In this document: one piece after another, positions 27,101-42,100 of the stretch
Numbering within the stretch: the stretch's first letter is position 1
How the letters are laid out: each line of letters begins with the position of its first letter
From: Aplidium turbinatum
Lineage: Eukaryota > Chordata > Ascidiacea > Aplousobranchia > Polyclinidae
Direction: 5' to 3'
DNA: 64,000 nt
Assembly: GCA_918807975.1 (NCBI GenBank)
Contig: OU964934.1
Span: forward strand, 16,678,001 to 16,742,000
Program-made: the position numbers and the translations under genes
Notes under the pieces: generated by a model
Database searches by the model: none
What the model was told of the DNA's origin: nothing
What the model saw: only the letters and a program-made list of their open reading frames with translations

Positions 27101-30100
27101 ACTTGGTTGATGTTGGAACGTTCAACCTCGGACTGAAAAGTCTCTTAGAAAGCTTAATTGTGATGGGGAAAGATAGATTGTTTAGATAGACAACGGAACA
27201 AATTCTAGCATTTTCAACGCTGCATGCTTTCTCTAAAAAAGCATTTCACTGTAAAAGGAAATGATTACTTTTTCTGACAAAAAGTTTTATTAGACTTTAA
27301 TCTAATGGGTTGACATAGTTGCTGAAACAAAGGCGGCCAAATGAAAGGAGACGATCACTTTCATTGTTGCCAGGAAGCGCTTAGTAAATAATGAGAAACT
27401 CATTTTATCACCCCCGACGCTCAGGGACCGTATGAGACCACCCTTATTTGCGTAGGCCTACCGTAAAATCATAATATTTTTTTAACATCACAGTGAACTT
27501 CAAGACAAGTTTTTCAAGGTGTTTCAAAGAGCCTCCAAGCATCCTTATAGACAAGATCAACTAAACTGCTTCGGAATGCGTGAGGGCCAATTTGTTGATT
27601 GCTTCTTATTATAGCCTACTCAGTACTCATTGACGATATGTCTCATTAGTGATGGGCTAACGCTTCCGAGCCAGTGGGTTACAGTTCACTGCTACGCCGC
27701 TAAGCTCACTTTAGGAAAACGCCAAAGTTTTTTTTAATTTAAACCATCCCGTATCCAACTAAGCTTTCTCCTGGCAATCCAGCTCATAATTTTTGTTTGC
27801 GGAGCCAACTTTTTTTTAGCCATTCAACACCAGTCTGAATTTCAACTGCACTGAAATCAAAGGACAACAATAGTCTTAAAAATGAATTGCATTACTTGTT
27901 GGCTTGTTTCTTATTAAAGTTCTACTACCTACTTGGCCTTCTAACGTCGAATTGGTAGCTATAGGGAAACAGAGCTATTTGAAGATACTGTCCAATTTCA
28001 TATTATGAATCGTTGGTTTCTTGCAAAGAAGCATAGTTAGCGTTTCTCAAGTTTCTTGAGACCAGAACGAAAAAGTTTAAGGATCATTGGTATGGACATC
28101 AGGATGTCAGTATTCGATAGTTTTGCAAGTTTTAAAAATGTTGAGTTTTCACTGTTGTAGTGACTTGTTAGGCTAAACGAATTGACATGTTGCTAATATT
28201 ACTACCTTAGTGCATTTAGCCACAGGACGCATTGGTGTTTATGATATGCTGTGTTGAATGTTGGTACAATGCTAATTCACTTAAATTGTTTTTATTGTGC
28301 TATTCAGATATTCCAAAGCCTTGTGTTGGTTATAAGGGGCCGCATTCCACAGAATGCTACTTCGCCATGTGGATAAAGGTTGGTTGCAAGGAAACAGGTT
28401 GGGGTGCGCCGTGCAACTTGACCACGTCACAGAACGCTTCATTAAACAGAATGAATATAGCGTATGTCCAATTGTTTCTTGAATTACATATTTGGCGCTT
28501 CGATTATACATTATACAATCTACCTTATCTTACATGAAAATTTGCGTCAAATATGTTATGTTACGTATTATTATTTAACCTTTGAAAGCAAACTTACAAT
28601 TTTAAACATCTGCTCCTTAATTTTTTAGATTTTTAATGCTTAAGTTTTGTCCGTTTTAATCAAATCTATATTACTTTCTTTATTGGTTTGCTTGAGTTTG
28701 AACTCAAAACAAAACTCTATTACAAGTTTATTCCAGCACCACTCACTAAATGGAAATAATCTTCACATTCCAGTGTGACTTGATTCAACATTGATCACAT
28801 GACACATTGATCAACTTTCCATTAACTGCGTTTCGATTGAAACTACGAAATTAAAAATACTGTCCGATAAATTTCGTATTTAACTTGGAAAGAAAACATC
28901 TCGTTCAATGGGCTCATGTAGCTCTGTTCCCAGACCGCAAATCAGCCATTTTTACATTGATTCAACGTCTGCAGACATAACATCAATGTAAAAAACGACT
29001 TATTTGTTGTCTGAAATTATCTAATTATGTCAATGATTTACAATTTTTAAATTTCATGGGATAGAACAGATGATTTAATTTATCCATCTCTACACTCAAT
29101 TTATAAACCATATATTTTGCTGTCATAATTATGATTATTAATCAAGGTCATAATCCATTTGTTGCAGAGACGTGAAGAGACATATGGAAAGTATTATCGC
29201 ATCCGCTGTGGAGCCAACTTTAGATGGGCTATCACAACTCAGATGCTTTGGTCTTAGTAAGAAAATATGTTTTCGTGTGTCGTGACTAAAATACAAGGCT
29301 GTGGCGTTGGGTGAAAAATATACGACTCCGACTTGTCGGTTTACAACTGGACGACTCCGGACACTTCAAAATCCCTCCGACTCCACAACCCTGCAAATAT
29401 CCCGATCTCATAAGATATCTAGGAGTGTTCCAAATGATAGATTTTGGATTGATTGTTGGAAATCTTTATCCTCGGACTGAGAAAGTTTCTTTGAGAGCTT
29501 GATCCTGGCAATTTCGCATACTTGTACTTCTTTTCTTTCCTTTTTTTGTACTTTTTTTTTTTTCTTTTGCAGATTTTCCGTCTAACTGCCACAGCTATAG
29601 GGGTCCACACAAGAGAAATTGCTTGAAGCACTTTTGGACAGAATCTGGATGCATTAACGCGGGTTGGTCACATCCTGACAACGCATCACAAGCAACGTAT
29701 TATGCTTGGAGTAAAATGGACATAGTGTAAGTGTGTGAAAAAATACCTAAGTTGTATCATGCTTTGTACTCTGTGTGGAAATCGGAAAGTTTCCTAATTT
29801 TCTCTCATGTTTGAATGATATGATGTTAACGACTTCTCACACTGAAAATTAAACCTCTTTGGTTTGTCATGGCAGTGTGAATGTACACAACGGATCACGA
29901 ACAATTTATTTTAGTATTGCAGCGAACAATGAACGAATATTGTCAACAATATGAAAAGAACAGATTTCACTAGCCTACCTAAGATGTATTGAAACCTCGT
30001 TAATCAGAAGTTTTATAACATTCTGGTATTCATGTTACTCCAAAAGAATCTATCCAAGTGGGTTTCGTTCAATGCATGCACTCAACGCACTCATTTTGTA

Positions 30101-33100
30101 ATGGGACAACCCATTAAACCAGTGGCAAATCCAAGGTAGGAGGGCGATTGGAGCGACACCCCTTAAAACACAGAAAAAATTAACTTTGTTCACTGTGTAT
30201 TTGCAAAGTTGGATTAATGTAGGGTTGTAGGCCAACACATCATAGTGTTTTGTTGAAATCACACTTTCTCGGTCCCATCTAAGGCTACTTGCTCTACCTA
30301 TACCTACACTGAACAAGTATTATTTACTATTCAACAAACAAAGCCGGGTGAACGAAACCTGACGGCTTTGTTTTAAATGTTTGGAAAACTATTGTAGGCT
30401 ACTAACGAGTCGTGGCGGTAGTAATAGCTAACAGAACTTTTCTGGAGTGATTGGAGCAGGTAGGTTTTGAATCTTTATCCTTGGACTGACAAAGCCTTGA
30501 TTGATTATTCCTGGTAGTTTCGCATACTTGTAGAGACTTTTGACGCAAGGTTGGTTACCGAAATTGGCAGAGTGAAGTTTTCGATTGTTGAAGTATTGTT
30601 GCCGGGGAATTATTCCATTCATTAGATGCCGCGAAATGGAGAGCAGGCCTGAAATGCGTTGCTCAATCGCACACCCCGAGAGTCAAACTTGCGCCGCGTG
30701 GTCTTGAGCTGGGCGCGTAACCACTGAGCTAACAGGTTTCGTTGAAAGTTTGATTCAGCCCATTGGTTCGTATACTCCGCTAATATGTCGGTTTAATGTG
30801 CAGTAAAGTTGAAAAGAAAATTTATAGTATTACAAAATATAACGTGTCCTACTAGTTCATTCACGCCGCGCTGATAGGTGAGTTTCATTTTGCAGTGAGA
30901 TGAAGAATGATATGCGTAAAATAAACTTGGATACTCAACCACCCATTCTCAGTCGCAAAGCTCAACTACACTGCTTTGGAATAGGTAAAACTTTATTAAT
31001 ACTTGTCTTGGAGTTACTCAATGTTCCAATTATGCTTTTTGTATAAATAGATCGTGTTTATTGAATCACATAAAAGACTATAAAATGGTAGTAAATTGCT
31101 TTAGTACTCGTCACTATCCACTAAGATTTCAATTTATTTAGGTTCAATTTTTAGCAATTTTGGTCTTCAAACTAGCTAAACTTCACCGAAAGGAGGCCAT
31201 CATACACTTCTCTTGCCGGAAAAAAAGACTCTAACGACTTGTTCTACCTAAAAGTCCACATACCACCTCAAGAATCTCCCGTGGGTCTAAAATCAAAGCA
31301 TTAGTGTAGCACATTGGACGAAAGATACTTGGAATGCAGCTCCGTGTGCCACTGACACCAGACTCCATGATTTTATATCTCATCCAGTGGAGCGGTCCTA
31401 GGGGCTGGACCTGTCCCGGCCGACTTTCTTTGGTCAAGCTAAATCGAATTCAAACAAAAATTGAACGCTTCCATTCCACTGTGTATATGTGAGATTTAGG
31501 CCCAGTAACGACCTAGAAAGCCGGCGTGAGACAACAAAGTAGGCCTACTGACCATGTCGCACTTGACGAAGTTATACACTGACCTGGTTTTCCACCGCCT
31601 GCCCTAAAAATAGCTGAACAATCTGCGAGATTCAATAAAATAGACAAAAGATAGAAGACGCGGTAGCATGCAGTTTTTTCTTGGATTTTTAAAGTTTATA
31701 ACCTTGCCATCATATCATCAAGCAATATTGCACATCCTAAAGAAAATTATCAGAAAAGTATCTTTTTTTCGCTTTCATAGTGCTATTTGTCTTTTTGAAA
31801 TAATATGATCGCTTTCTACTGTGTATGATTTTGCATTCCAGTATTCCCAAGGGGATGCTTCTACTATAGAGGGCCCCATTCTATCCAGTGCTTGATTGCC
31901 TTATGGAAAAGAGCGGGTTGCGTCGAGAAAGGCTGGAAATACCCTGGCAACCTTTCGTATACTCCTAATCCTATCTTCAATGGTTTGGCTATACCGTAAG
32001 TGTATTACTATATTTTCATTTGTGGTATAAGTAGGGGGGGGGTAATTTTAATTTCAATTTTAGCCCTGATTTTAGGATACAACAGTACATTGTAAGACTT
32101 ATAGAATGTACCGGAAACTTCACTCTGACCACCGAGATTTGCAGAGTGAAGTTTCCTGTTGTTGAAGTGTTGTTGCCGGGGAATTACTCCATTCATTAGG
32201 TGCCGCTGGATGGAGAGCAACCCTTAAAGTGGGTAGCTCAAGCGCAAACCCAGAGAGTCGAACCAGCGCCGCTTGATTTTAAGCTTCTTCGTTCACGAAG
32301 TTACACGCTAACTAACTGAGCTATCGAAGTTAAATCAGTTACTACAACAAAACAAGCTGAAAGCGACTTTATTTTTTGAAAAGTAGTTTTAAGAGATAGG
32401 TTTGGTCAATTTACCGCGGCTCAACTGCAACCACTTCATACCAGCAGCTTGCATTTATGTCATGCATTTATGTCATGCATTTGCGCATGCGCGTATTCAT
32501 GCGCACAAATCGAAATGACCACTTTCCAGTGTTGTACGATGCAGTCAAGACCAGAAAAGTGTTTACGGCAGTCTTGCAATATATTTAGTGTGTTATAGTA
32601 CAGTAGAAAATAATATTTCAACTTTAAATGTCATAAAAAAAAGTGGCGTACATACAATATTAGCAAACTAAACGCGAAAAGTAATTTTCATGGTATGGGG
32701 AGATTTTTGGATGAAAATTTACAAAAAAAATTCAGAGATCTTAGAATGTTCTGTTGTATTCTAAAGCCAAGGCTAAAGTTGAATTTGAAAAAAAAGCCGA
32801 TTAACACCCCTCCCCTAGTATAAAGTGCTTTATTTACATCAGTTTAAACGTAATTTCAGCTGTATTTTGTTCAGAGTTGCCAGTAGTCGATATACGTATT
32901 ATTTAAATTCATTTAATGTTGAGGAAAAGTATGGGGTTGGCTTCAGATTCTAGCGAAAATTTATGTCGTTTTCTAAGTCATTAATTATTGCTTTAGACTA
33001 GATCTACAACAGAACAGGTGAATAGCGCTTATGCGATGTTGATGTGCTGGAAATATTTATCATATAGCCTACTCTGTAGCATGTTTGTTTTTGTTTTTTT

Positions 33101-36100
33101 TTATTCAATATTTCTTAACATAGTTGCTATTTCTACAGCGATGTGGAAATCTACATGAAAAATGTACTCAAAGACGCGACACATCCTTCGCTAGACAAAA
33201 ACTCACAGAATAACTGCTTCGGATTAGGTAAGCTTTTGCAATTGGCATTTTGCTTCATTCCAATTTGTAGTTATGAGAATACGTAATCTATTGGTAATAT
33301 ATTGAGAATAAATAATCTATCGACTAAGAAAGATTTTTCTAATTTTCATAACTTTTACTCAGATATCAAAATCTCTTTATTTTACCTTTAATTAACATCC
33401 TCAGACGTCAGATCAATGTTAAAATGAAACTCTTTTCTCTCTGGTATTTAGGGGATATCTTGTGGGATTGAGTTACCCCAAAGAAATAGTTGTTTCATGT
33501 TATAAAAAGTTAGAATTTCCAGTATCAAACATAAATTTGTGTCTTTATTTGCTATCTAGTTATTATAAGTTTTAACTACATCAGTATGGCTAAACGACGT
33601 AAGCAGTATACTGTACATTGCAATTATACTTAGTATACTGTACAATTGCACATGCTTTTTTGTAGCAATTGGATTATTATAAGGTTTCTTTAATCTATTG
33701 TTTTTTGTTTGTTTTTTTATAGAATTTCGTGGTGGGTGTCGTTTCTTTAGAGGACCTCATCAAGTGAGCTGTTACAAAGCGTTCTGGTTTGAAGCTTCGT
33801 GCGTTTTTCAAGGCTGGGATAACCCTGACAATTGGACGTCGCATCGACAATGGGTTATGAGTTCTCTTGACCTGTGGTAAATATTTTACAAACACTCTAG
33901 TTTCATGCGAGTTAAATGAATAATAGCTTCTTGGAGAATAATAAATGAAAAAAAAGAAAGATCATAGAAAACATGGGAAGACACCGTGAAGGATGATCTG
34001 ACAAAAAGCAAGTGAAACTTGAAGATACCATAGAGAAAAATAAAGGTATTGCTGCAGACAACTGGTCGTTCCTGATGTTTCGAGATAAAGATTTGGTTTC
34101 TTTGAAGCAAAATAAAGAGAGAGAGATAGCTTTGAGTCAAATTGACTTACTGTCAACCCGGGATTAATTTACTATAGCAAGAAGCATAAAGTAATTACAA
34201 AAATGTCCAATTTCTGACCCAAACTTGCAGCTGAGGGTAAAGTTACCATTAAACCTTCAAGAGAGATAAACTAAACAAGTGTGAAAAGTGAGAACTTATA
34301 GTATTTTATCAAAAGTTGAAACTGAGTGTGGCTGTTCACAGGACAGACAACAAAGAAGTATGGTACGTTCTTCCAGCCTAGATCGAGTATGTTGTCACAT
34401 GACGTGCTATTGTGTATGATGTTGCACTTGTTTTGAGGTTTTAATAGTCATCGCCTTATCATTGTTTACACACAATTGAAAAGGGCTAAGTTTCTGTGCT
34501 AGTTTGATTTTTAACCATTACTTTTTCCTGTTTGTGAGCTTGGATTTGTTTGAAAAAAATGGAATTGCTTTAATCGATCTTTCGTAAGGGCTAATTTTTC
34601 TTTCCCAATTTGATTCATTCAAACAATTTAACTTGTGATACTGAAATATAGTAAATACCCTAGTTTGGTAACATCAGCCAGTGTATCAGATATCTTTGTC
34701 TCACCCAGGGAAATATATGACTGGGCTTATGAGAGCCGCGACAGAGCAATCTGGCCAATGCAACAACCACGTGCACAGCTTGCTTGCTATGGAATGAGTA
34801 AGTCCAACTGTATTCTGTTAGCTCATAGGTTTTTTTCTCATAGACTGTTTTAAACAGTAGGATACCTTTATTGATCATAAAGGGTGTTAAGCTGATATTC
34901 ATGAACAATATTACATATTTTCAATCTTGCCGGCCCAGTTGTTAATTATACCAAAAACATCTATCAATTTAAAGTACTGGTAGCCTATGTTTTACTGCAA
35001 ATTCACTTTGTTGTGTCACAAATCAATTGACATCTAAAATGCTGCATATTAACAATATGTAATTTCCTTATTTTGCGAAATGTGCTATGTAAGTTTTGGC
35101 ATTGATGAATTAATTATTTTAAGGTCAAATTTTTTATGTTTTTCTGCCGAATCAAAGTTTACATTTGATAAACTTCTTTTGTCTGTTAGCTACATTTGCA
35201 TCACTTGATGTATTAGCGTTGTGGAGTCGGAGCCGTTAAAATAAAGGCCTGCTACGGCTTGATACAAAACGATAAATCATAAAAATAAATTTTGCAATCA
35301 TTTTTCCAAATATTTTTTCTTGTTCTCGATAATTGCGCTTTTAAATTTCAACAGAAAATGGAAGTGTTTGTTGTTGCCAGTGTTTGGAAACGTCGCCGTT
35401 TCAATTTTGATCGCAACTCAAGTAATTTTTTTTTTTTTTTAAATGAAAAAGAACAGAAACTTTCAAATATCTGGCAACCCTCAGATATCTGGCAACAGTG
35501 GAACCGGTGTCGGCCGGTTATAAATTGAGGAGTCGTATAATTTTCGCCCGATTCCACATCCCTGTTATATATATATTAAAACAAGCAGTGGACATATGTA
35601 AAAGAAATGTGTTCATGTGCAAAAGAAGACGTTATGCAGATCTATTGACCATTTTCATGTACTAAACGCATACAACACTGCTTATTTTATTTCTTTGTGC
35701 TTTCTTAGAATTTCCCCTGGATTGTAAATATTATAGTGGTGTCAATCCAACGGAATGTTATGCACACTTTTGGAACAAAGCTGGATGCCTAAGGGAAGGG
35801 TGGAGATGGCCACATAATCTAACGAGAACGGAAGTGACGAAACTACATGCGTTCAATTTAAGGTTTATACTTTCCATGTGGCCTACTCAGTACTCAAGTC
35901 ACAGTTTAAATATACAATGAAAGCTACATTGAGAAATCTGTTTTAGAATACTTTGACACCGCTATAGAATTATGTATGTAACAGTAGGCCTAATCATCTT
36001 ACATCAGGTACAGTCAAACAGCATTCTTCAATTTGAAATAAATGAATGTTTACAGTCAGTAAGAGCTGAAGGATGGAATACTTTAGCTGCCGAAACACTG

Positions 36101-39100
36101 CTTTAGATTAAAGTAGAAACTTGAAACTTCCCAACTCGATTTGTTTATTTGTACTAAATGCTTCAAGCCCCTTCAAGTGAAACTTATCTAGGTACTTATT
36201 TCAAGTGAATTCCCAAGTAATGCTGATTCAGCATCTAGTTTAAGTCCTTATAACTTTTTTATTACAAATCGCATCATTGTCATCTTTCGACAAAAGTAGA
36301 AAAATTATCTGAGGTGATGAAAATTGTCCTTCAATTGCTTAAAAATACACTTGCTTTAGCTGTTGAAGTTTAACCGTGCTTCGTGATCATAAAAGCTGAT
36401 TCAATTTTCACAGGGAAACTTTGCAGAACATGAAAGATATTTTGGCGGAAGCAGTTCATCCGAATCTCATAAAACAATTCCAGTTGGATTGCTTTGGAAT
36501 GGGTAAGCAAGTGACCGAAATAGTTCGTTTGCCAAGACTATTAAAAATTTGAAAACATAATTGGTATCTTGTTCATAACAAATCGAATGAGTTCTGATGT
36601 ATGTTGGTCGAATTGCGAGATCAGGAAGTGGAATGTACAACGCATTGCAATCTACTGTATATACTGTAGAACATACTGTATAGCCTGGGTCTGCTACTAT
36701 TCGGTGAGTCCGATTTGGTGAGTTCCTAACCTCTAACCCCTAACCCTAAAACGGCAATGAAAATTAGGCTACGGTGCCCGATAATTTAAAAATAAAAAAT
36801 TGAAAAAATCACCGCATAGGGATCAGACTCACCGAATCGGACTCACCGAAACGGGCCATTCCGGTATAGCCTACACACTATTACACAGTGTACACAGGCC
36901 TTGTCAACGTGAAAACTTATAATGACTGATGTAATTTTGATTTAACTCGAGGCTAAACGTACTTTTGAGATTTTGTGTGATGAGTTTCCAATAAGCTTGT
37001 TGACCTATTTTAAAAATTGAATGGGAAGGGAATTGCTTAGTCACAAATAGTTGTCCAAAATGCCAAATTATATATTTTTGAATTCTGAAAGCAGTAATGC
37101 GTTTGAAATTTAGTAATTCTTTACACATTCAAAAGCCTCACAAAATTTCCTATACTTTAGACCAGGGGCGTGCAACTGTTTATCGCAATGGGCCACAACG
37201 TACAATTACAATGATGCTGAGGGCCAGTCTATCGAATAACACATGAATTTATATGAACAATTTATTTAATGGAAAAGTACACACAATCAAGTTACACATT
37301 GAGTGAGTGATTAATGAGATGTCTGATATCTTTGACGGAAGAAGTGGCAACTCGAAGTTGACTTGACAAGTGCTCATCTGCCAGCTGATTCTTGCATTTT
37401 GTCTTGAACAGCTTCATTTTTGAAAAGAACTGCTCACAGCAGTATGTGCTTCCGAAAAGAGAGATAATTTTTCTCGCGTGATTTTCTAGATTTGTGTAAT
37501 TTCCATGCACGTAGCTTATGTAAAAAGTAAGCAAATCATTTTCATTGTTTGCTCGTTTGAGATCGACGTTTGCTTGCAATTCTAGTATTTCTAATTGAAA
37601 GCTAGATGGATTATTCTCCACAACCAGGTCAAATGGATGAGCAAAAAGTTGAAAGTTGGCATTGTGTTTTCGAAAATCTTCAAAGCGAGTTTCAAATGCC
37701 GAAGTTAACTTTTCAACCATTCCAACATATTTTTCCAGTCTTGAATTTGAACGCTTCTACTTTCCAGACAAGGAAAGTGAGTCAGGGATGCTTTGCTCAA
37801 CTGAGATCGAAAGAGTTGTAGTTTTGCTTGAAATGAGGAAATATGTTAACAAATAACAACATCCTCCGATCTAACAGTGAAAAGCATTTAAAAATAATGG
37901 GCTACTTGATGAAGAATGTGCGGGCCACGTAAATGGGTACCGCGGGCCGTGCTCTGGCCCGCGGGCCGTATGTTGCACGCCTCTGCTTTAGACTAAAAAA
38001 AAATTAAAAAAAGTTTATTTTTATTAGTGTTGTCCCCTTAATTTTTTTACTTTTTAACTTTTTCGAAAAAATGCAACAATTGAAACTGGTAAAGTGTTGC
38101 TGGTTGATAGCAATGTAGCGACGTATTGATCAATTTATTAGTTATTTATCTTTCATTTTTTAGCTTTTCCGAAAGATTGCAAAACATACCGAGGACCTCA
38201 TAGCAAAGATTGCTACAAAAGCATATGGGAGGATAATCGCTGTGTTCCAGCCGGTTATGCTCATCCCTCTAATATCTCTGGCTACAGCAAAGTGATGAGG
38301 ACATATAATTTACGGTAACACCATTTTAAATAACCTTAATTTAGTGTGGTTGAATGCACCAACAGAGGATCATTTACGGATACAGAAAATCGTACGATTA
38401 AAATAGATTATGTTGGAGACTTTATATTCTTTATGGATCAACTGTAATGCAGATTACTAATCCACCGATGGATTTTGCACAAATTAAATCTACCGATTAG
38501 CTAATCAGGTGATTTGATTAATCGGCCGCTTAAACATGCCGCTGGTGGTCCTCCAACCCTTATCATTGCATTATGACTTAAACTCATTTAAAAGTGTGAA
38601 AATTACAATGTATACAGCTACTAAAGCCACCAAGTCAAAAGCAGTTGATACTTTTTTAGTTTTAAAGTAGCCAAACTTAGAAACGCGCCGCTGTGTCTTT
38701 GACAGGGCACTCAATGGCATGCTTAAAGGTGGTCACAGCTTGGTTGCTTTACCTTTTCCACCATTTAATCTAAACCTTGAACCACTGGCTGTATGCCTTG
38801 ATACTCCACACTTCAGCAAAAATAAACCACCACATTGAATACAATTTTGACACAAATGTCAGTTTTTATGGAAATGGTGATTGCAAAAAGATTTTTCCAG
38901 AGGATGGAAACTGTTTTCTGTTCTTGTTTTTCAATATTTAATTATCCAAAGGTTTGGTTGAGAGTTTGCTTTGTTGAACCCTGGCCAACCAAGTTTTGTA
39001 TGTCTGTTGCGTGAAGGTAAATGTTTTTGTTTTTTTCTTTTTGTTCACAGTGAAATGATAGCCCACGTCAACCAGTTAGTCAACCAAGCACTTTACCCAG

Positions 39101-42100
39101 TCTTGAATGTGAAAGCACAACTAAGTTGCTTCGGAATAAGTAAGGAAGCATTTAATTTATTTTTATGTTTTATGTAAACATGAGACAACACAGACTTTCC
39201 AAAAATTTTCTTGTATTAGCCTATACATGACAAAGAATACTTGTCATCGTTCTTACTAACTTTTATCGTACGGAACTAGACTTTCCTACTTGTGCTCATA
39301 AAATTTTACATTATGATTCCTGAACTGGAATTTGTAAGCATAACACACTATTCTTACTGTACCATTTACGTTGTTATATAAAGCATGAGTTTTCACTGCC
39401 CGTGAAAATCTTGAATAATAATTGTAAGTAAACAAAAATTGAAACTGCGAGTATTTCAACTGCTTGTCGCTAGAGCTATTACATAGAAATATGACTTTGA
39501 CACTGACATTTTTATCGTAGGATTTCCCAAACATTGTCACTTCTTCAGAGGACCACAACCGGTTGATTGTTACCAAACAATATGGGAGAAAGCTGGTTGT
39601 GTAGAAGAAGGATATGAAAACCCTTACAACTTCTCCTTGGGTTTTTTCACCTACATAAAAAGGATAAATCTTCTGTAATTACTGTAGTTTCTTAATTCCG
39701 TAAGATCTTATTGTTGTTGAAATGTCGCAAAGGGAGGTATTACACTTTTTTCTTGCTCAAAATATTATTTGTGTAAATTTTCTTGTCGGCTCAGTTGTTC
39801 TTTAGAAGGAACATCTTGCTGACTGAGGCTTGAAGGATGCTAGACTCATGTCCATATAGAGCAAGCTGCTCTGTCTCAACAAGATTGTTTAGTGTTTTTT
39901 TGTTTTTTTTTGGATCTTTGTCTTTGGACTCACAAAGCCTTGATAGGTTATTCCTGGTAGTTGCACATACTTCTAATAGTATTTGCCGCAGGGCTGGTTA
40001 CCGAGATTAACAGAGTGAAGTTTTCGATTGTTGAAATGTTGTTGCCGGGGAATTATTCCATTCACTAGGTGCCGCTGAATGGAGAACAGTCCTGAAATGC
40101 GTTGCTCAATCGCACACCCCGGGAGCCGAACCAGCGCCGAGTGATCTTTAGTCAAACCTCTGAGCTAACAAGGCGGAGATGGTGAAATGAGGATAACCTC
40201 ACTTCCTGCCGTGCAAACACCACCCAGACAACCACTTAGTTTCTGTACAGATCTTCACGATACGTCGATAAAACTCACTCTCATGAAGACATACGTCAGA
40301 TTATGTGGCTGTTTGACTTGATCTCGTTTTTGAAAAATGCGTACATTTTTACCGTTGCTATATTCATTAATGTCATAATTCTGTCCAGGCAAATCAAAAC
40401 ACTATTCCAGAACATCAACGAAGATGCTATTACACCGAAATTGAACCAAACCGCACAACTTCAATGCTTCGGCCTAAGTGATTTCAATTATATGAAATTG
40501 ATTATACTGCATTTTATTATGTTAAAAGCATTTTGCACAACGACTAATTTGAAATAATTAACAAATCTGTTATTACCTTAACAACAAATTGTTTTTTTAA
40601 TTAAAAAGTTAGTTTGTGACAGCGTTTATTACCCTATTGTATCGTTGAAGCAGATATATATTTTTACTTGGGTTTCCAAACTACTGCTGCATTTACCATA
40701 AAAACAGCAGTTTGACATTGTTCTGTGACCTATCATATGCCCAAAAAGCCAGTGGTTCCAAACGTTTTCTCATAACCAACTTCTTAAAAGCAACATTGAG
40801 TGAAGTTTTTGCAGAATATTATTCTACTTTAAAGTAGGCTACATGTGAATTTTGTTGCTTAAACCACAGGACTTTTTCCTAAAGTCGATGCCTCTAGGTA
40901 TCCCAAAATGTTGGGAACCACTGTTCTCGACAGTTATTTCCGGATTGCGACAGTTATTTCCGGATTGCGATTCCGATGAGTTCACCGCTGCCCTACAATC
41001 TACTAAGACCCGTAAGGCCCCTGGTCCCGATAACATCTGCCCCGAACTTGTACTCCATGCTGGCACCGCCATGAAGTCTTGGCTGCGAAAATTCCTGTCT
41101 TCCTGCTTATGCCAACTCAAGATCCCCAAAATTTGGAGACGAGCCAAAGTAGTCGCGATCCCTAAGCCTCATAAGCCACAAGAGGATCCGAAGAGCTATC
41201 GACCTATATCTCTTCTCTGCATCCCTTTTAAAATCTTCGAACGTCTTATCTACACTCGAGTCGAACCAATTATAGACCCACTCTTGCCCCGGGAGCAAGC
41301 TGGTTTTCGACATGGAAGATCTACTGTGGACCAAGTCACTCTCTTGACTCAAGACATCGAAGACTGCTTTGAGGCAAAGAAGAAGGCTGGTGCTGTGTTT
41401 CTCGACCTCACAGCTGCATACGACACTGTATGGCACCAAGGCCTCACCTGCAAACTGCTCCGCCTGCTCCCGGACAGGCACATGGTCCGCATGATCATGG
41501 AGCTCGTTTACAACAGAAGCTTTACTCTCACCACCGGAAGTGGTAAACCAAGCAGGTTACGACGCCTTAAAAATGGCGTCCCTCAGGGATCTGTCCTGGC
41601 CCCCCTTCTGTTTAACATCTACACCCACGACTTGCCAATCACGGTATCCGCAAAGTATGCCTATGCCGATGATTTGGCCATTCTACACTTGTCGAATCAT
41701 TGGGAAACATTAGAAGGGACTCTAAACCAGGACATGTCGACACTTTCGGCATACCTCCAGAGATGGAGACTGAAGCTCAGCGAAACCAAAACAGTGACGA
41801 CAGCCTTCCACTTAAACAACCGGGAAGCAAAGCGTGAGCTCAAGATCAGCACCAATGGAAAAACCCTGCCCTTCTGCCCAAACCCTAAATATCTAGGGGT
41901 AGTCCTGGACAGGTCGCTCACTTACCGTCAACATTTGGAGTCACTACGCAAAAAGATCTCAACACGCACAGCTTTGCTAAGGCGTCTGGCCGGCTCTGGC
42001 TGGGGAGCCGGAGTTGATACCCTGCGCATTGCCACCATCGCGCTAGTTCACGCTCCAGCAGAATACTGTGCACCTGTCTGGAGCCGCAGTGCCCACTGCC

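Larger units (their letters stand above)
26276..35215 (+). other. Introns from A16 region to B20-A21
   Basis: 26823-27493 (SINE piece), 27580-28307, 28462-29167 (MITE), 29257-29572 (two repeats), 29727-30895 (SINE), 30985-31841, 31996-33138 (SINE), 33228-33722 and 33877-34708. Where nothing is named I see only AT-rich DNA; 33600-33660 has a duplicated agtatactgtaca word. Confidence 0.5.
35863..40388 (+). other. Introns between A21 and B23
   Basis: 35863-36413 plain; 36503-38163 holds the inverted-repeat element and hAT; 38315-39050 has a SINE family 2 scrap near 38686-38750; 39140-39520 plain; 39675-40388 holds a SINE. Confidence 0.5.

Noticed and set aside
36731-36756. Interstitial telomere repeat (ctaacccctaaccctaa)
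   Set aside because: Only about three imperfect units inside an inverted-repeat element; too short to mean anything.
40852-40923. N-terminus of the long RT frame
   Set aside because: These codons are read through a hAT MITE end; the LINE itself starts after 40923.
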